64,000 nt of DNA from Lachnospiraceae bacterium (GCA_017463255.1 JAFTPP010000032.1:310001-374000); one strand, 5' to 3'; shown: positions 1 through 8,494, numbered from the stretch's first letter. Translations and numbers: made by a program. Notes: generated from the letters alone by a model not told the origin.

Positions 1-1001
1 TTAACATTTTTAATCCAATATATAAACTTCGTTAATGCTGCACTATCCTTAAGATACACCTCTCGCATTCTGCTTATTTCTACCGGATTTTTAACGGCTT
101 TCATAGCAATAATCGGACTCGGCAACTCAATAATCGTATTCTTTTTTTCCAAAATACTCTTATGCCGGTAAGAGGCATATTGCGGGTCAATTAGGATTGT
201 CTTATTCTCAGGTGTTGAACATATGAAATCACATTCAGAATAATCAATAAGTTCAATTTGATTCTTTTCACAATAATCTGACAGCTCCTCTGTCACAGCA
301 TCTTTTTGAATCATTAAAGTACTTATATCTTCATCAATGTAGCAATAGGAAAGAGCAACAGGATTACATTCCACATCATTGCCCCGAATATTAAAAAGCC
401 ACATAATGTCATCAAGCTTACTAAGCCATATTGCGTCTGCTTTTAATGCTTTCATCTTTTTACGAAGCTTTAATACTTTTTCTTTATAATCAACTCCGGA
501 TAAATCACCATTCAAAACAAAAACCGGATTCGCCGGTAATTTAGGCTGATTATCCCATATGCCTTCATAAGGAATAAATCCATCATTAAATTCACAATAA
601 AAGCCCGTAGCATCAAAAACAGCATCCTTTATTTTCTTTGCAAACGAAGTTGTAATAACCCTGCCGTCAACCCCCATAACTTCATCCTGTTTATAATTTA
701 ACGCCAAATATTCCTGTATGGTTGGGACATCTTCTTCTCCCATTTTGCATAAAATAATTTCAGAACCCTTTAATTCTAACTCAGCTTGAATAAAGTATCT
801 TCCGTCCGTCCAAAGCAAAGCTTCTTCCCTTGTCACTACCAATGTACCGTTAGAGCCTGTAAATCCGGTAAAAAACTCGCGCACACGAAAAAAATCACTT
901 ACATACTCACTGTTGTGATAATCTCCTGTTGGTATTATGACGTAATGCACATTGCATATTTCCATTTTTTTACGCAAAGCAGCGATTCTGCTATTAATCA
1001 T
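1..1001 (-). CDS. Xaa-Pro aminopeptidase (M24 family), partial at window edge
   Basis: Reading frame runs from an ATG at 1001 leftwards without a stop to the window edge, giving the first 333 residues; the protein continues outside. The start has AGAGG eight bases upstream. The N-terminal creatinase-like domain is recognisable by FTGFTGSNGT (about 44-53) and WTDGRYF (63-69), and the segment ending at the edge (IIAMKAVKNPVEISRMR) is the usual junction into the catalytic pita-bread domain. The family removes an N-terminal residue from peptides whose second residue is proline, using two metal ions; the metal ligands lie beyond the edge and cannot be checked. Likely cytoplasmic, since no signal peptide is seen. 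Divergently transcribed from citrate synthase. Confidence 0.88.
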   Translation of the reverse strand, partial: MINSRIAALRKKMEICNVHYVIIPTGDYHNSEYVSDFFRVREFFTGFTGSNGTLVVTREEALLWTDGRYFIQAELELKGSEIILCKMGEEDVPTIQEYLALNYKQDEVMGVDGRVITTSFAKKIKDAVFDATGFYCEFNDGFIPYEGIWDNQPKLPANPVFVLNGDLSGVDYKEKVLKLRKKMKALKADAIWLSKLDDIMWLFNIRGNDVECNPVALSYCYIDEDISTLMIQKDAVTEELSDYCEKNQIELIDYSECDFICSTPENKTILIDPQYASYRHKSILEKKNTIIELPSPIIAMKAVKNPVEISRMREVYLKDSAALTKFIYWIKNV

Positions 1002-1102
1002 AGGACTTACCTCTATCTTGTATTTTCATTTCACATTTTAGTTTATCATATATTATCCAAAATAAAATAAGAATTAAAAAATTATTAATTTTAAGTTTTT
1101 TC

Positions 1103-1132
1103 TTGTAAGATGTTATGTCTACATGGTATGAT
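1103..1132 (+). promoter_or_regulatory. Sigma-A-like promoter of citrate synthase
   Basis: TTGTAA at 1103-1108, an 18-base spacer and TATGAT at 1127-1132, the latter preceded by TGG (extended -10). Transcription would begin near 1139, which rules out the TTG at 1132 as start codon and supports the GTG at 1174. Confidence 0.55.
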
Positions 1133-1173
1133 TGATTTGTATTTTTCAAAAAAATCAGAAAGGTGGTAGAAAA

Positions 1174-2538
1174 GTGGATAATATCAATTTTACTGAGATT
1201 ACTCCGGAAATCTTAAGACTGACAGAAATGAGTCGTAACGCCGGTATTATTGACAGCGAATTATTCACAAAATATGAAGTTAAGCGCGGTCTTCGTGACT
1301 TAAACGGTAAGGGTGTTTTAACCGGCTTAACCAATATTTCAGATGTTCGCGCTTCTGCAATAATCAACGGTGAATCCGTTCCTGTTCACGGCAGATTATT
1401 CTATCGTGGTTATGATGTCAAAGATTTAGTAATCGGTTTTACCAAAGAAGACCGTTACGGTTTCGAAGAAGTCGCTTATCTTCTTCTCTTTAATCAGCTT
1501 CCTGATCAGGACGAACTTAAAAAGTTTGAACAGTTGTTAGCACATTACCGCTCACTTCCGACAAGCTTTGTTCGTGATATTATCATGAAAGCTCCAAGCC
1601 GAGATATGATGAATACCCTGGCAAGAAGTGTTCTTACTCTTTACTCCTATGATGACATGGCTGAAGACACAAGTTTACCTAATGTATTACGACAGTGTCT
1701 CCAATTAATCAGCGTATTTCCAATGTTGGCAGTCTATGGTTATCAGGCATATAGTCACTATCATTTTGGAAACAGCTTATATATTCATCAACCGGATCCG
1801 GAATTATCAACTGCAGAAAACCTGTTGACCATTTTACGTCCGGATAAGTCCTACACTGCCCTCGAAGCAAAGCTTTTAGACATTGCTTTAGTTCTTCACA
1901 TGGAACATGGCGGCGGTAATAATTCAACCTTTACAACCCATGTTGTATCAAGCTCATTAACCGATACATATTCCGTTATTGCAGCTGCTATCGGCTCCTT
2001 AAAAGGCCCCCGTCATGGTGGTGCCAACTTAAAGGTTGCCCAGATGTTTGATGACATGAAGCAAAACATTAAAAATTGGAAGGATGAAGAAGAAGTTTCT
2101 GAATATCTCAGAAAGCTTCTCCACAAAGAAGCCTTTGATAAAGCAGGTCTTATTTACGGTGTCGGTCATGCTATTTATTCAAAATCTGACCCTCGTGCTA
2201 CTCTCTTAAAAGAGTTCGTAGAGCAATTAGCCGTAGAAAAAGGTCTTAAAGATGAATATGAACTTCACGCACTGGTTGAACGCCTTGCTCCAAAAATTAT
2301 TGAACAGGAACGCCAGATGTACAAAGGTGTAAGTATTAACATCGACTTCTATTCCGGATTTATATATGATATGTTAGATCTTCCAAAAGAACTATATACT
2401 CCTATGTTTGCCATTGCAAGAATTGTTGGCTGGAGTGCTCACCGCATGGAAGAACTTGCCAATAACGGTAAGATTATCCGCCCGGCATACAAGCCGATTT
2501 GTCCGGATAAAGACTATATTGATATGAAAGACAGATAA
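1174..2538 (+). CDS. gltA: Citrate synthase
   Basis: Condenses oxaloacetate and acetyl-CoA to citrate in the cytoplasm. The 454-residue protein carries the three catalytic residues of the family: His281 in GPRHGGAN, His332 in GVGHAIY and Asp391 in NIDFYSG; RIVGWSAHRMEE near the C-terminus is also typical. I chose the GTG at 1174 because AAAGGTGG lies seven bases upstream; an in-frame TTG at 1132 falls inside the probable -10 element. It stands alone, with no aconitase or isocitrate dehydrogenase beside it, and faces threonine synthase tail to tail. In Clostridia such an enzyme usually serves glutamate synthesis rather than a full cycle (inference). 2-Methylcitrate synthase activity cannot be excluded from sequence alone. 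Confidence 0.93.
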   Translation: MDNINFTEITPEILRLTEMSRNAGIIDSELFTKYEVKRGLRDLNGKGVLTGLTNISDVRASAIINGESVPVHGRLFYRGYDVKDLVIGFTKEDRYGFEEVAYLLLFNQLPDQDELKKFEQLLAHYRSLPTSFVRDIIMKAPSRDMMNTLARSVLTLYSYDDMAEDTSLPNVLRQCLQLISVFPMLAVYGYQAYSHYHFGNSLYIHQPDPELSTAENLLTILRPDKSYTALEAKLLDIALVLHMEHGGGNNSTFTTHVVSSSLTDTYSVIAAAIGSLKGPRHGGANLKVAQMFDDMKQNIKNWKDEEEVSEYLRKLLHKEAFDKAGLIYGVGHAIYSKSDPRATLLKEFVEQLAVEKGLKDEYELHALVERLAPKIIEQERQMYKGVSINIDFYSGFIYDMLDLPKELYTPMFAIARIVGWSAHRMEELANNGKIIRPAYKPICPDKDYIDMKDR

Positions 2539-2543
2539 AAAAT

Positions 2544-2574
2544 AACAGGATGCAATTTCAAACTGCATCCTGTT
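2544..2574. terminator. Bidirectional hairpin terminator between gltA and thrC
   Basis: Perfect 11-base-pair stem AACAGGATGCA / TGCATCCTGTT with a nine-base loop, T-rich on the plus side (TATTTTAT) and A-rich before it, so it can end both convergent genes. Confidence 0.8.
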
Positions 2575-2591
2575 TATTTTATATTCATTTA

Positions 2592-4082
2592 TTATTGAAT
2601 TCCAAGGAAATTCTTCACAGCCGCTTCCATTTCTGTTCTGTCACAAACTGTCTTATGAAGAACCGGTGCTGTTCTGATTTCTTCAATGGCATTTGGAATT
2701 GCCACATTACCGACTTTGCTTAATTCATCAATCAGTTCAAAGTCAGACATTGCATCATACTTCGTATCAATGGCATTCATAACACTTCTTGCAAACTTAA
2801 ACGGACTTGCAGTTGAAGCAATGACTGTTACAGTGTCGTCCTTAGTATCTGCTTTATATTTTCCATATACATTGGCAGCAACAGCTGTATGTGTATCAAT
2901 CACATATCCTGTCTTTTCATACAAATCTTTAATTGTCTTACCTGTTTCAGCTTCCGTTGCATAATTGCCATAGAAATCAGAAAGAGCCGATTTCATTTCA
3001 TCCGTAATCACATACTTACCGTCTTTGGATAATGATGTCATAAATGCAAGGTTCTTTGCTGAATCATTACCTGCAATGCGATAAATCAATCTTTCAAGGT
3101 TACTTGAAATTAGAATATCCATAGATGGTGAATTGGTTAAAACAAATTCTCTGTTCTTATCATATTCGCCGGTTGCAAAGAAATCAAATAATACCTTGTT
3201 ATCATTAGAAGCGCAAATAAGCTTATCAATAGGAAGTCCCATGTTTTTTGCATAAAAAGCAGCAAGGATATTACCAAAGTTACCTGTAGGAACAACCACA
3301 TTCATCTTTTGTCCCTTTGTAAGCTTACCCTCTTTATAAAGAGTTGTATATGCATATACATAGTAAACAATCTGTGGAACCAGACGTCCAATATTAATGG
3401 AGTTTGCAGATGAGAACTGGAAACCTGCTTCATCCATTACTTTTGCAAGTTCTTTATCATTAAAGAGGTTTTTAACACCGGTCTGTGCATCATCAAAATT
3501 ACCATGGATACCCACAACATGTGTATTAGCACCTTTTTGAGTTACCATCTGTTTTTCCTGAATGGCACTTACACCATTTTTAGGATAAAAAACAATAATC
3601 TTAATACCATCAACATTTGCAAAGCCTGCAAGTGCTGCCTTACCTGTATCACCTGATGTAGCAGTTAAAATAACAATCTCATTTTTTACATTGTTCTTTT
3701 TTGCACTGGTAACCAGAAGATGCGGTAAAATAGACAATGCCATATCCTTAAAAGCAATGGTTGAACCATGGAAAAGTTCAAGATAATAAGCACCATCTGC
3801 TTCAACAAGAGGAGCAATCTCTTCTGTGTCGAATTTAGAATCATATGCCTTCTCAATACAAGCCTTTAATTCTGCTTCTGTAAAGTCAGTAAAATATAAT
3901 TTCATAACTTCATAAGCAACCTGTTGGTATGTCATTTGAGACAACTCATCAATTGTCTTATCTAAAGCAGGAATGGTTTCCGGAACATATAATCCTCCAT
4001 CTTCCACAAGTCCCTTTAAAATTGCTTCCGAAGCCTTTACCGGTGCAACATCACTTCTCGTACTCTTATATAAAATTTCCAT
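2592..4082 (-). CDS. thrC: Threonine synthase
   Basis: PLP enzyme converting O-phosphohomoserine to threonine. The 496-residue length fits the long (yeast/E. coli-like) class. The PLP lysine is Lys112 in STIAFKDMAL, and TATSGDTGKAA (about 140-150) is the phosphate-binding loop. AGAGG precedes the ATG by eight bases. The gene has its own extended -10 promoter reaching into the tail of the upstream sleB-like gene, so it need not be in that operon. No other threonine pathway gene is adjacent. No T-box or other leader is present: only about 55 bases separate it from the preceding gene. Confidence 0.95.
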   Translation of the reverse strand: MEILYKSTRSDVAPVKASEAILKGLVEDGGLYVPETIPALDKTIDELSQMTYQQVAYEVMKLYFTDFTEAELKACIEKAYDSKFDTEEIAPLVEADGAYYLELFHGSTIAFKDMALSILPHLLVTSAKKNNVKNEIVILTATSGDTGKAALAGFANVDGIKIIVFYPKNGVSAIQEKQMVTQKGANTHVVGIHGNFDDAQTGVKNLFNDKELAKVMDEAGFQFSSANSINIGRLVPQIVYYVYAYTTLYKEGKLTKGQKMNVVVPTGNFGNILAAFYAKNMGLPIDKLICASNDNKVLFDFFATGEYDKNREFVLTNSPSMDILISSNLERLIYRIAGNDSAKNLAFMTSLSKDGKYVITDEMKSALSDFYGNYATEAETGKTIKDLYEKTGYVIDTHTAVAANVYGKYKADTKDDTVTVIASTASPFKFARSVMNAIDTKYDAMSDFELIDELSKVGNVAIPNAIEEIRTAPVLHKTVCDRTEMEAAVKNFLGIQ

Positions 4083-4123
4083 TTTTCGTACCTCTTAATT
4101 TGTTTATTCTTGTTCAGTGACAC

Positions 4124-4153
4124 ATTATAGCACAACATTTAATATTCTGTAAA
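4124..4153 (-). promoter_or_regulatory. Extended -10 promoter of thrC
   Basis: On the minus strand TTTACA (4148-4153), an 18-base spacer and TATAAT (4124-4129) preceded by TGTGC. The -35 box lies inside the 3' end of the sleB-like coding region. Confidence 0.6.
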
Positions 4154-4729
4154 GAATTCATGTCCACCATAAGCAAATAAAAAAAGAAGTTTTTCATCAA
4201 ACCACTGCATTTTATCCGGATCTGCATATTTCCTTGCAGCAAAATACAGCGCTCCTTCCGATTCATCCGCCCCATTTAATGCATCAGTGACTGCAGTAAT
4301 GGTTTCCTCAGATACGGTTACCTTTTCAATCCTTCCGCTTCCTACCGGTGAAAACTGCGCTCTTCCGTTAGAAGTCTGATATACCACTTCTGTTATGCTA
4401 TCAGGAAAACTCTCATCTTTTACTCTGTTTAACACAACATTGGCCACAAGAAGCTTACCTGTATAGTCTTCGCCTCCTGCTTCAGCTTCCACAATTTTTA
4501 ATAGTGTCGTATAATCCTCGTCAGTTATGTCCCATAGCATAGTTTTTTCCAAACGATAATATGTAATATTGCGTTGTTTTGATTCTGAAACAGTTATTAG
4601 ATATTCTCCGTATGTTTTCACAATTTCATCCTGCACATTTTCTATTTCTTTTGCATCAAGAGTCATATAAGAAAAAAACGAGAATAAACTAATCATATAA
4701 AGAATTGCTGCGTACTTTTTATACATCAT
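4139..4729 (-). CDS. SleB/CwlJ-type cell wall hydrolase
   Basis: 196 residues with an N-terminal hydrophobic stretch (about 7-23, signal or anchor) and a C-terminal Hydrolase_2 domain from about 75 to the end. The segment IVEAEAGGED (79-88) carries the conserved acidic residue of SleB-family lytic enzymes; LVANVVLNRV and ARKYADPDKMQWF are further family marks. In spore formers this family lyses cortex peptidoglycan or remodels walls; here the exact role is unknown. GGAGG sits one base before the first ATG and four before the second, so translation may begin at residue 2. It is divergent from the AP2-like gene and followed by thrC with its own promoter. Confidence 0.82.
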   Translation of the reverse strand: MMYKKYAAILYMISLFSFFSYMTLDAKEIENVQDEIVKTYGEYLITVSESKQRNITYYRLEKTMLWDITDEDYTTLLKIVEAEAGGEDYTGKLLVANVVLNRVKDESFPDSITEVVYQTSNGRAQFSPVGSGRIEKVTVSEETITAVTDALNGADESEGALYFAARKYADPDKMQWFDEKLLFLFAYGGHEFFTEY

Positions 4730-4764
4730 ACCTCCAATTTAAGCTAAAAAATTGTTCACCTAAA

Positions 4765-4793
4765 TTGTATTATCTGACTTTTCTTGTTATACT
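4765..4793 (+). promoter_or_regulatory. Promoter of the AP2/HNH-like gene
   Basis: TTGTAT (4765-4770), 17 bases, TATACT (4788-4793). The transcript would carry a leader of about 50 bases with AAAGGAG seven bases before the ATG at 4851. Confidence 0.55.
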
Positions 4794-4850
4794 TATTTCA
4801 TAAGTTTTTTCATCGTAAAATTCAGAACAATTTCAACAAAAGGAGACGTT

Positions 4851-5645
4851 ATGGAACAATTTCCGGGTGTGACAAAAGCCGTCAAAAAAGATAACTCCAT
4901 ATATTACAGAGCTTCCATAACATATCGTGGCAAGCATATCAGCCTCGGAAGTTTTAAATCACCAAAAGAGGCAACTAAGGCGTATGAATGTGCAGGAAGA
5001 ATTCTGAATTGCCCGGAGTACACACCGGAACATATGGAGCCAAGTAAGCAACTACCCTTTGAAAAACAGGTTGTTCTTATGAATTTCCGTGACCACAATC
5101 TGTATATATCACACCCCATTTACTTACGTAAACATTATTTTGACTATTATTATTCCAAACAAATATGTCTTAAATTTGACATAGATGACTTATTCTATTA
5201 TTCATCCCACAAGATAATGAAGCGTGGAAATCATCTGTTTGTTGCCGATTACGGTATGCAGGTAAATATTTTAAACCGTTATGGGATTATGAGTTTTGCC
5301 GTTCCCGGAAGGGATTATGAATTTATCAATGGTGATTCTCTTGATTTCAGACGTCATAACTTAAATATTATCAACCGTTATCGCGGTGTCAGAAGGGAAA
5401 AAGTGGGAAATACCTACCGCTACCGTACAAAAATACTGGTAAACGGAAGCATGAATGTAGGCATTTACGATACGGAGGACCAGGCTGCCATTGCATACAA
5501 TAAAGCCATTGATATCTTAAAAAAGAAAGGAGTGCAGATTAACTACACTCCCAATTACCTTGAAGGTCTGTCTCCTGCCGTATATGCAGGAATCTATACC
5601 GACGTTTCTATATCTAAAAATATACTGAATTATACGGTTTCTTAA
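4851..5645 (+). CDS. Protein with two AP2-like domains around a degenerate HNH core
   Basis: 264 residues. Residues 6-52 (GVTKA...YYRASITYRGK...LGSFKSPKEATKAYECAGRIL) and 178-224 (RGVRREKVGNTYRYRTKI...VGIYDTEDQAAIAYNKAIDIL) are two copies of the AP2/ERF-type DNA-binding fold. Between them, 150-177 (YEFINGDSLDFRRHNLNIINRY) matches the second half of phage-type HNH endonucleases, where the family normally has VDHINGD-LDNRR-NL; the Asp-His pair is replaced by Glu-Phe. So the family is homing-endonuclease-like, but cleavage is doubtful and a DNA-binding role is more likely (inference). Own promoter and AAAGGAG ribosome site; not next to any intron, integrase or phage gene. Converges on the sufB-like gene, one base between the two stops. 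Confidence 0.72.
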   Translation: MEQFPGVTKAVKKDNSIYYRASITYRGKHISLGSFKSPKEATKAYECAGRILNCPEYTPEHMEPSKQLPFEKQVVLMNFRDHNLYISHPIYLRKHYFDYYYSKQICLKFDIDDLFYYSSHKIMKRGNHLFVADYGMQVNILNRYGIMSFAVPGRDYEFINGDSLDFRRHNLNIINRYRGVRREKVGNTYRYRTKILVNGSMNVGIYDTEDQAAIAYNKAIDILKKKGVQINYTPNYLEGLSPAVYAGIYTDVSISKNILNYTVS

Positions 5646-5663
5646 TTTATTTTAAGAAACCGT
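5634..5663. terminator. Perfect hairpin overlapping both convergent stop codons
   Basis: Twelve-base-pair perfect stem ACGGTTTCTTAA / TTAAGAAACCGT with a six-base loop. The left arm encodes the last residues and stop of the AP2-like protein, the right arm the last residues of the SufB-like protein. There is no clear T tract after it on either strand, so it is a probable but not classic terminator. Confidence 0.5.
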
Positions 5664-6564
5664 TAATTATTGCCGCTTCCGCTTCTGCCTCAGTTAAACC
5701 AAGGGTCATAAGCTTAATTAACTGCTCTCCTGCAATTTTTCCGATAGCTGCCTCATGAATCAGACTTGCTTCCACGTGGTTAGCAGTAATTTCAGGAATT
5801 GCGCTTACACTGGCTTCATCCATAATAATGGCATCACATTCCGTATGTCCCGCACACTTTGCATTACCATTTATCTTAGATAAGAACAACTGATGCGACT
5901 TATCCTTAGCTACACTTCTTGAAATCACATTTGCACTTGAATTTTCACCATTCAAATCTACGGTAAAGTCCGTTTTAGCATGCTGATTACCATGTGTCAT
6001 TATTTTCTCTTTAATAATAAGTGTGGCATCCTTTAAAAGTTCTGCCTGGGTCAGCCTTTCCGTTGAATCCACACCCTTAATTTGAACAGTATCCATTTCC
6101 ATGTAACTGCCTTCTTCCATCTTAACAATGGTGGTAGGATTCATAATACGCTTTCCGTTTCCGTCTCCACGTCCATAGTGTTTTTCAACATATCTGACTT
6201 TTGCATTTTTCCCCACAAAAAAGCTGTGAATACCACTATGTTCACTGTTTTCATCACCGCCATTGTGAATACCGCAACCCGCAATAATGGTTACATCACA
6301 ATCCTCGCCAATGTGAAAATCGTTATATACAACTTCTTTTAATCCGGTCTGGCTTAACAATACCGGAATGTGCAAACTCTCATTTTTAGTTCCCGGTTTA
6401 ATAAAAATATCAATGCCCGGCTTATCTTCTTTTGTAACAATATCAATATTTGCAGTTGTATTTCTTCCGTAAGTACCGCCATTGGCACGGATATTGTACG
6501 CACCTGTGGGAATCTCATGAAGTTCTGCAACCTGCTCTAATAGTTCCTTTTGAATCTGATCCAT
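5647..6564 (-). CDS. sufB: SufB/SufD-like scaffold of a minimal SUF (SMS-type) Fe-S system
   Basis: 305 residues, much shorter than classical SufB (about 480), belonging to the SufBD beta-helix family. The C-terminal region keeps the key residues: Cys243 in HTECDAIIMDE, corresponding to the sulfur-accepting Cys of SufB, and His270-Glu271 in LIHEAAIGKI. The protein should assemble Fe-S clusters with the ATPase encoded just upstream (20-base gap, GGAG before the ATG). A two-gene SufC-like/SufB-like arrangement corresponds to the SMS system described for archaea and anaerobic bacteria. No sufS, sufU or nifS lies nearby, so the sulfur donor is elsewhere or sulfide is used directly (inference). 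Neighbouring Fe-S clients include RnfB, RnfC and IspH. Confidence 0.87.
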   Translation of the reverse strand: MDQIQKELLEQVAELHEIPTGAYNIRANGGTYGRNTTANIDIVTKEDKPGIDIFIKPGTKNESLHIPVLLSQTGLKEVVYNDFHIGEDCDVTIIAGCGIHNGGDENSEHSGIHSFFVGKNAKVRYVEKHYGRGDGNGKRIMNPTTIVKMEEGSYMEMDTVQIKGVDSTERLTQAELLKDATLIIKEKIMTHGNQHAKTDFTVDLNGENSSANVISRSVAKDKSHQLFLSKINGNAKCAGHTECDAIIMDEASVSAIPEITANHVEASLIHEAAIGKIAGEQLIKLMTLGLTEAEAEAAIINGFLK

Positions 6565-6584
6565 ATATTTTCTCCGGTTATCTT

Positions 6585-7307
6585 TTATAATTTATCTGTG
6601 AGTTGTTTACAGCTTCCCACAGTTCCTAATAATTCAGGTAAAATCTCATCTCTCGTTCCGACAGAGCGGATAGAACCGTCTGCAAGAACAATAACCTTGT
6701 CAGCTATATTTAAAATTCTCTCCTGATGAGAAATAATAATAATGTTACCCTGAATCTTCTCATGCATGCTTTCAAACACTTTTATAAGGCTGTTAAAGCT
6801 CCATAAATCAATGCCGGCTTCCGGTTCATCAAATACAGAAATCTTTGTTCCTCTTGCAATAATCATGGCAATCTCAATACGCTTTAACTCACCGCCTGAT
6901 AAGCTTGCATTAACTTCACGATTAATATAATCCCTTGCGCAAAGACCTACCTCCGACAAATATTTACATGCATCAGTAGTAGTAATCTCTTTTCCCGCAG
7001 CAAGTTTAATCAACTCTTTAACCGTAATCCCCTTAAATCTTACAGGTTGCTGAAAAGCATAACTGATACCTCTGCCGGCACGTTCCGTAATGGATAAATC
7101 TGTAATATCTTCACCATCTAATAATATCTGACCTGATGTTGGTTTGATAATACCTGCAATCATTTTTGCAAGTGTAGATTTACCGCCGCCATTAGGCCCT
7201 GTAATTGCAATGAATCTTTCGTCAAATGAAATTGAAATATTCTTTAAAATCTCTTTTTGAGTTTTATTGTCTTCCACTTCATAAGATACATTTCTAAGTT
7301 CTAACAT
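6585..7307 (-). CDS. sufC: SufC-like ABC ATPase of the minimal SUF system
   Basis: 240-residue soluble ABC ATPase. Walker A GPNGGGKST (37-45), Q-loop FQQP (85-88), signature LSGGE (136-140), Walker B with catalytic Glu ISVFDEPEAGID (156-167) and switch His194 in IISHQER. The signature followed by LKRIEIAMIIARG is typical of SufC rather than of importers. It energises the scaffold encoded immediately downstream and follows the GH25-like gene by 16 bases, GGAGGAG preceding its ATG, so the three genes probably form one transcript. No membrane partner is present, as expected for a cytoplasmic Suf complex. Confidence 0.9.
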   Translation of the reverse strand: MLELRNVSYEVEDNKTQKEILKNISISFDERFIAITGPNGGGKSTLAKMIAGIIKPTSGQILLDGEDITDLSITERAGRGISYAFQQPVRFKGITVKELIKLAAGKEITTTDACKYLSEVGLCARDYINREVNASLSGGELKRIEIAMIIARGTKISVFDEPEAGIDLWSFNSLIKVFESMHEKIQGNIIIISHQERILNIADKVIVLADGSIRSVGTRDEILPELLGTVGSCKQLTDKL

Positions 7308-7323
7308 TGTACTCCTCCATCCG

Positions 7324-8430
7324 TTATTGAACGGAATAATCTATAAAACTAATGCACATATCTACGGCACCACTTACACCGCTTATGTCATCACTTTGTC
7401 CATAATTCCATATCTGGAAACGATAAGGATAATCCGGTTCTTCCTTTAATTGAACCAATCCTTTATCATACTTTTCCATATTAACAAGATTATATTTTTT
7501 AATCAATCCTTCTTTTGTATCATAAAGCATGGGAATATATCCCGCTTCTCGGATTTTATCCAAAAAAGCAGTGGCATATTCAGTTCTTGTATATCTATGT
7601 ACGTTTACGGTACGGGAACTGTTTCCCTCTTCTTTTGCCACGGTAAAGAACACAGGATATTGAATGGAATAATCTTCTAATAATCCGGTAACATAATCCG
7701 CTTCTTCCTCTGCTTCTTCAATGGAAACCGCACTTGAAACAAACATAACACCAATCTTAAGCCCTGCATCCTTTGCATTCTTCATGTTTGTTGCAAAATA
7801 TTCATCAGTCATAAGTGTTCCTGTTTGATTGCCGCGATAGCCCAGTGTAATAATACAAAAATCAACACCGGACTTTTTCACTTTCAAAAAATCAACCAAA
7901 CCCTGATCTTTGGAAATCATTACACCATTATAAGAAGTGTTTTTTCCATTCTCGCTATAGCTATAAAAAGGCTTGTCCCAAGATAAATTACTATAATCAT
8001 ACTCATTGCGCTTTATCTTACTGCTAATCTCTATCCACTCAGTCATTCCATCATCATATTCTAACAATGTGTGGGTTTCTTCACTGTAAGTATCTTCACT
8101 GCCACTATCCGCTTCCGATTCAGAATCAGTTCCCGGTGTATCTCCGGAATTATCGTCTTTAGATTCTTCCTTTTCACCTGCAACATCGCCATCCGGTGTG
8201 GCAACGATGGATTCCCAGACTTCGTCCGCACTTGGAGAATTTTCTTTTTTATCTTCAAATGCCTCGTCATCCATTACAGTTGCTTTAGTATTATTATTAC
8301 GAAACAATTTATCCTGATTGACAAACAAAACAATTACGATAACTAAAACAATTACCGTAATCGCCAGAAAACCGATATGCATCATGGAAACGCCCTTTGG
8401 TGGACGGTCAAATTCATCTGTCAGCTTCAT
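7324..8430 (-). CDS. Membrane-anchored GH25-like protein lacking catalytic acids
   Basis: 368 residues: short cytoplasmic tail, one membrane segment (about 18-38), a Ser/Asp/Glu-rich extracellular linker (about 50-130) and a C-terminal GH25 (Chalaropsis-type lysozyme) fold from about 166 to 365. Fold marks are SGVDFCIITLGYRG, NAKDAGLKIGVMFVSSAVS, EADYVTGLL and the closing VSGAVDMCISF. The catalytic positions look lost: the GIDVS motif reads GVMIS (Met171 for Asp) and the PV..DVE motif reads PVFFTVA (Thr263, Ala265 for Asp and Glu). It may bind peptidoglycan without cutting it (inference). First gene of the probable operon with sufC-sufB; GAGGG precedes the ATG. Confidence 0.78.
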   Translation of the reverse strand: MKLTDEFDRPPKGVSMMHIGFLAITVIVLVIVIVLFVNQDKLFRNNNTKATVMDDEAFEDKKENSPSADEVWESIVATPDGDVAGEKEESKDDNSGDTPGTDSESEADSGSEDTYSEETHTLLEYDDGMTEWIEISSKIKRNEYDYSNLSWDKPFYSYSENGKNTSYNGVMISKDQGLVDFLKVKKSGVDFCIITLGYRGNQTGTLMTDEYFATNMKNAKDAGLKIGVMFVSSAVSIEEAEEEADYVTGLLEDYSIQYPVFFTVAKEEGNSSRTVNVHRYTRTEYATAFLDKIREAGYIPMLYDTKEGLIKKYNLVNMEKYDKGLVQLKEEPDYPYRFQIWNYGQSDDISGVSGAVDMCISFIDYSVQ

Positions 8431-8458
8431 CTTAAGGCCCTCACTTATTTACTTATCT

Positions 8459-8487
8459 AAAATATCATAATTTGATATTTCATGCAA
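8459..8487 (-). promoter_or_regulatory. Promoter of the GH25-like/suf operon with embedded palindrome
   Basis: Minus strand TTGCAT (8482-8487), 17-base spacer, TATTTT (8459-8464) preceded by TGA. The spacer and -10 are covered by a perfect inverted repeat at 8460-8480, arms AAATATCA and TGATATTT with a five-base centre, a candidate operator. Confidence 0.5.
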
Positions 8488-8494
8488 TAAAGCC

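Noticed and set aside
786-1070. 94-codon plus-strand ORF
   Set aside because: Antisense to the aminopeptidase coding region, no ribosome site and a composition typical of antisense translation.
1132-1173. Upstream start of citrate synthase at a TTG
   Set aside because: The codon overlaps the predicted -10 element and has no ribosome site; the GTG at 1174 has a good one.
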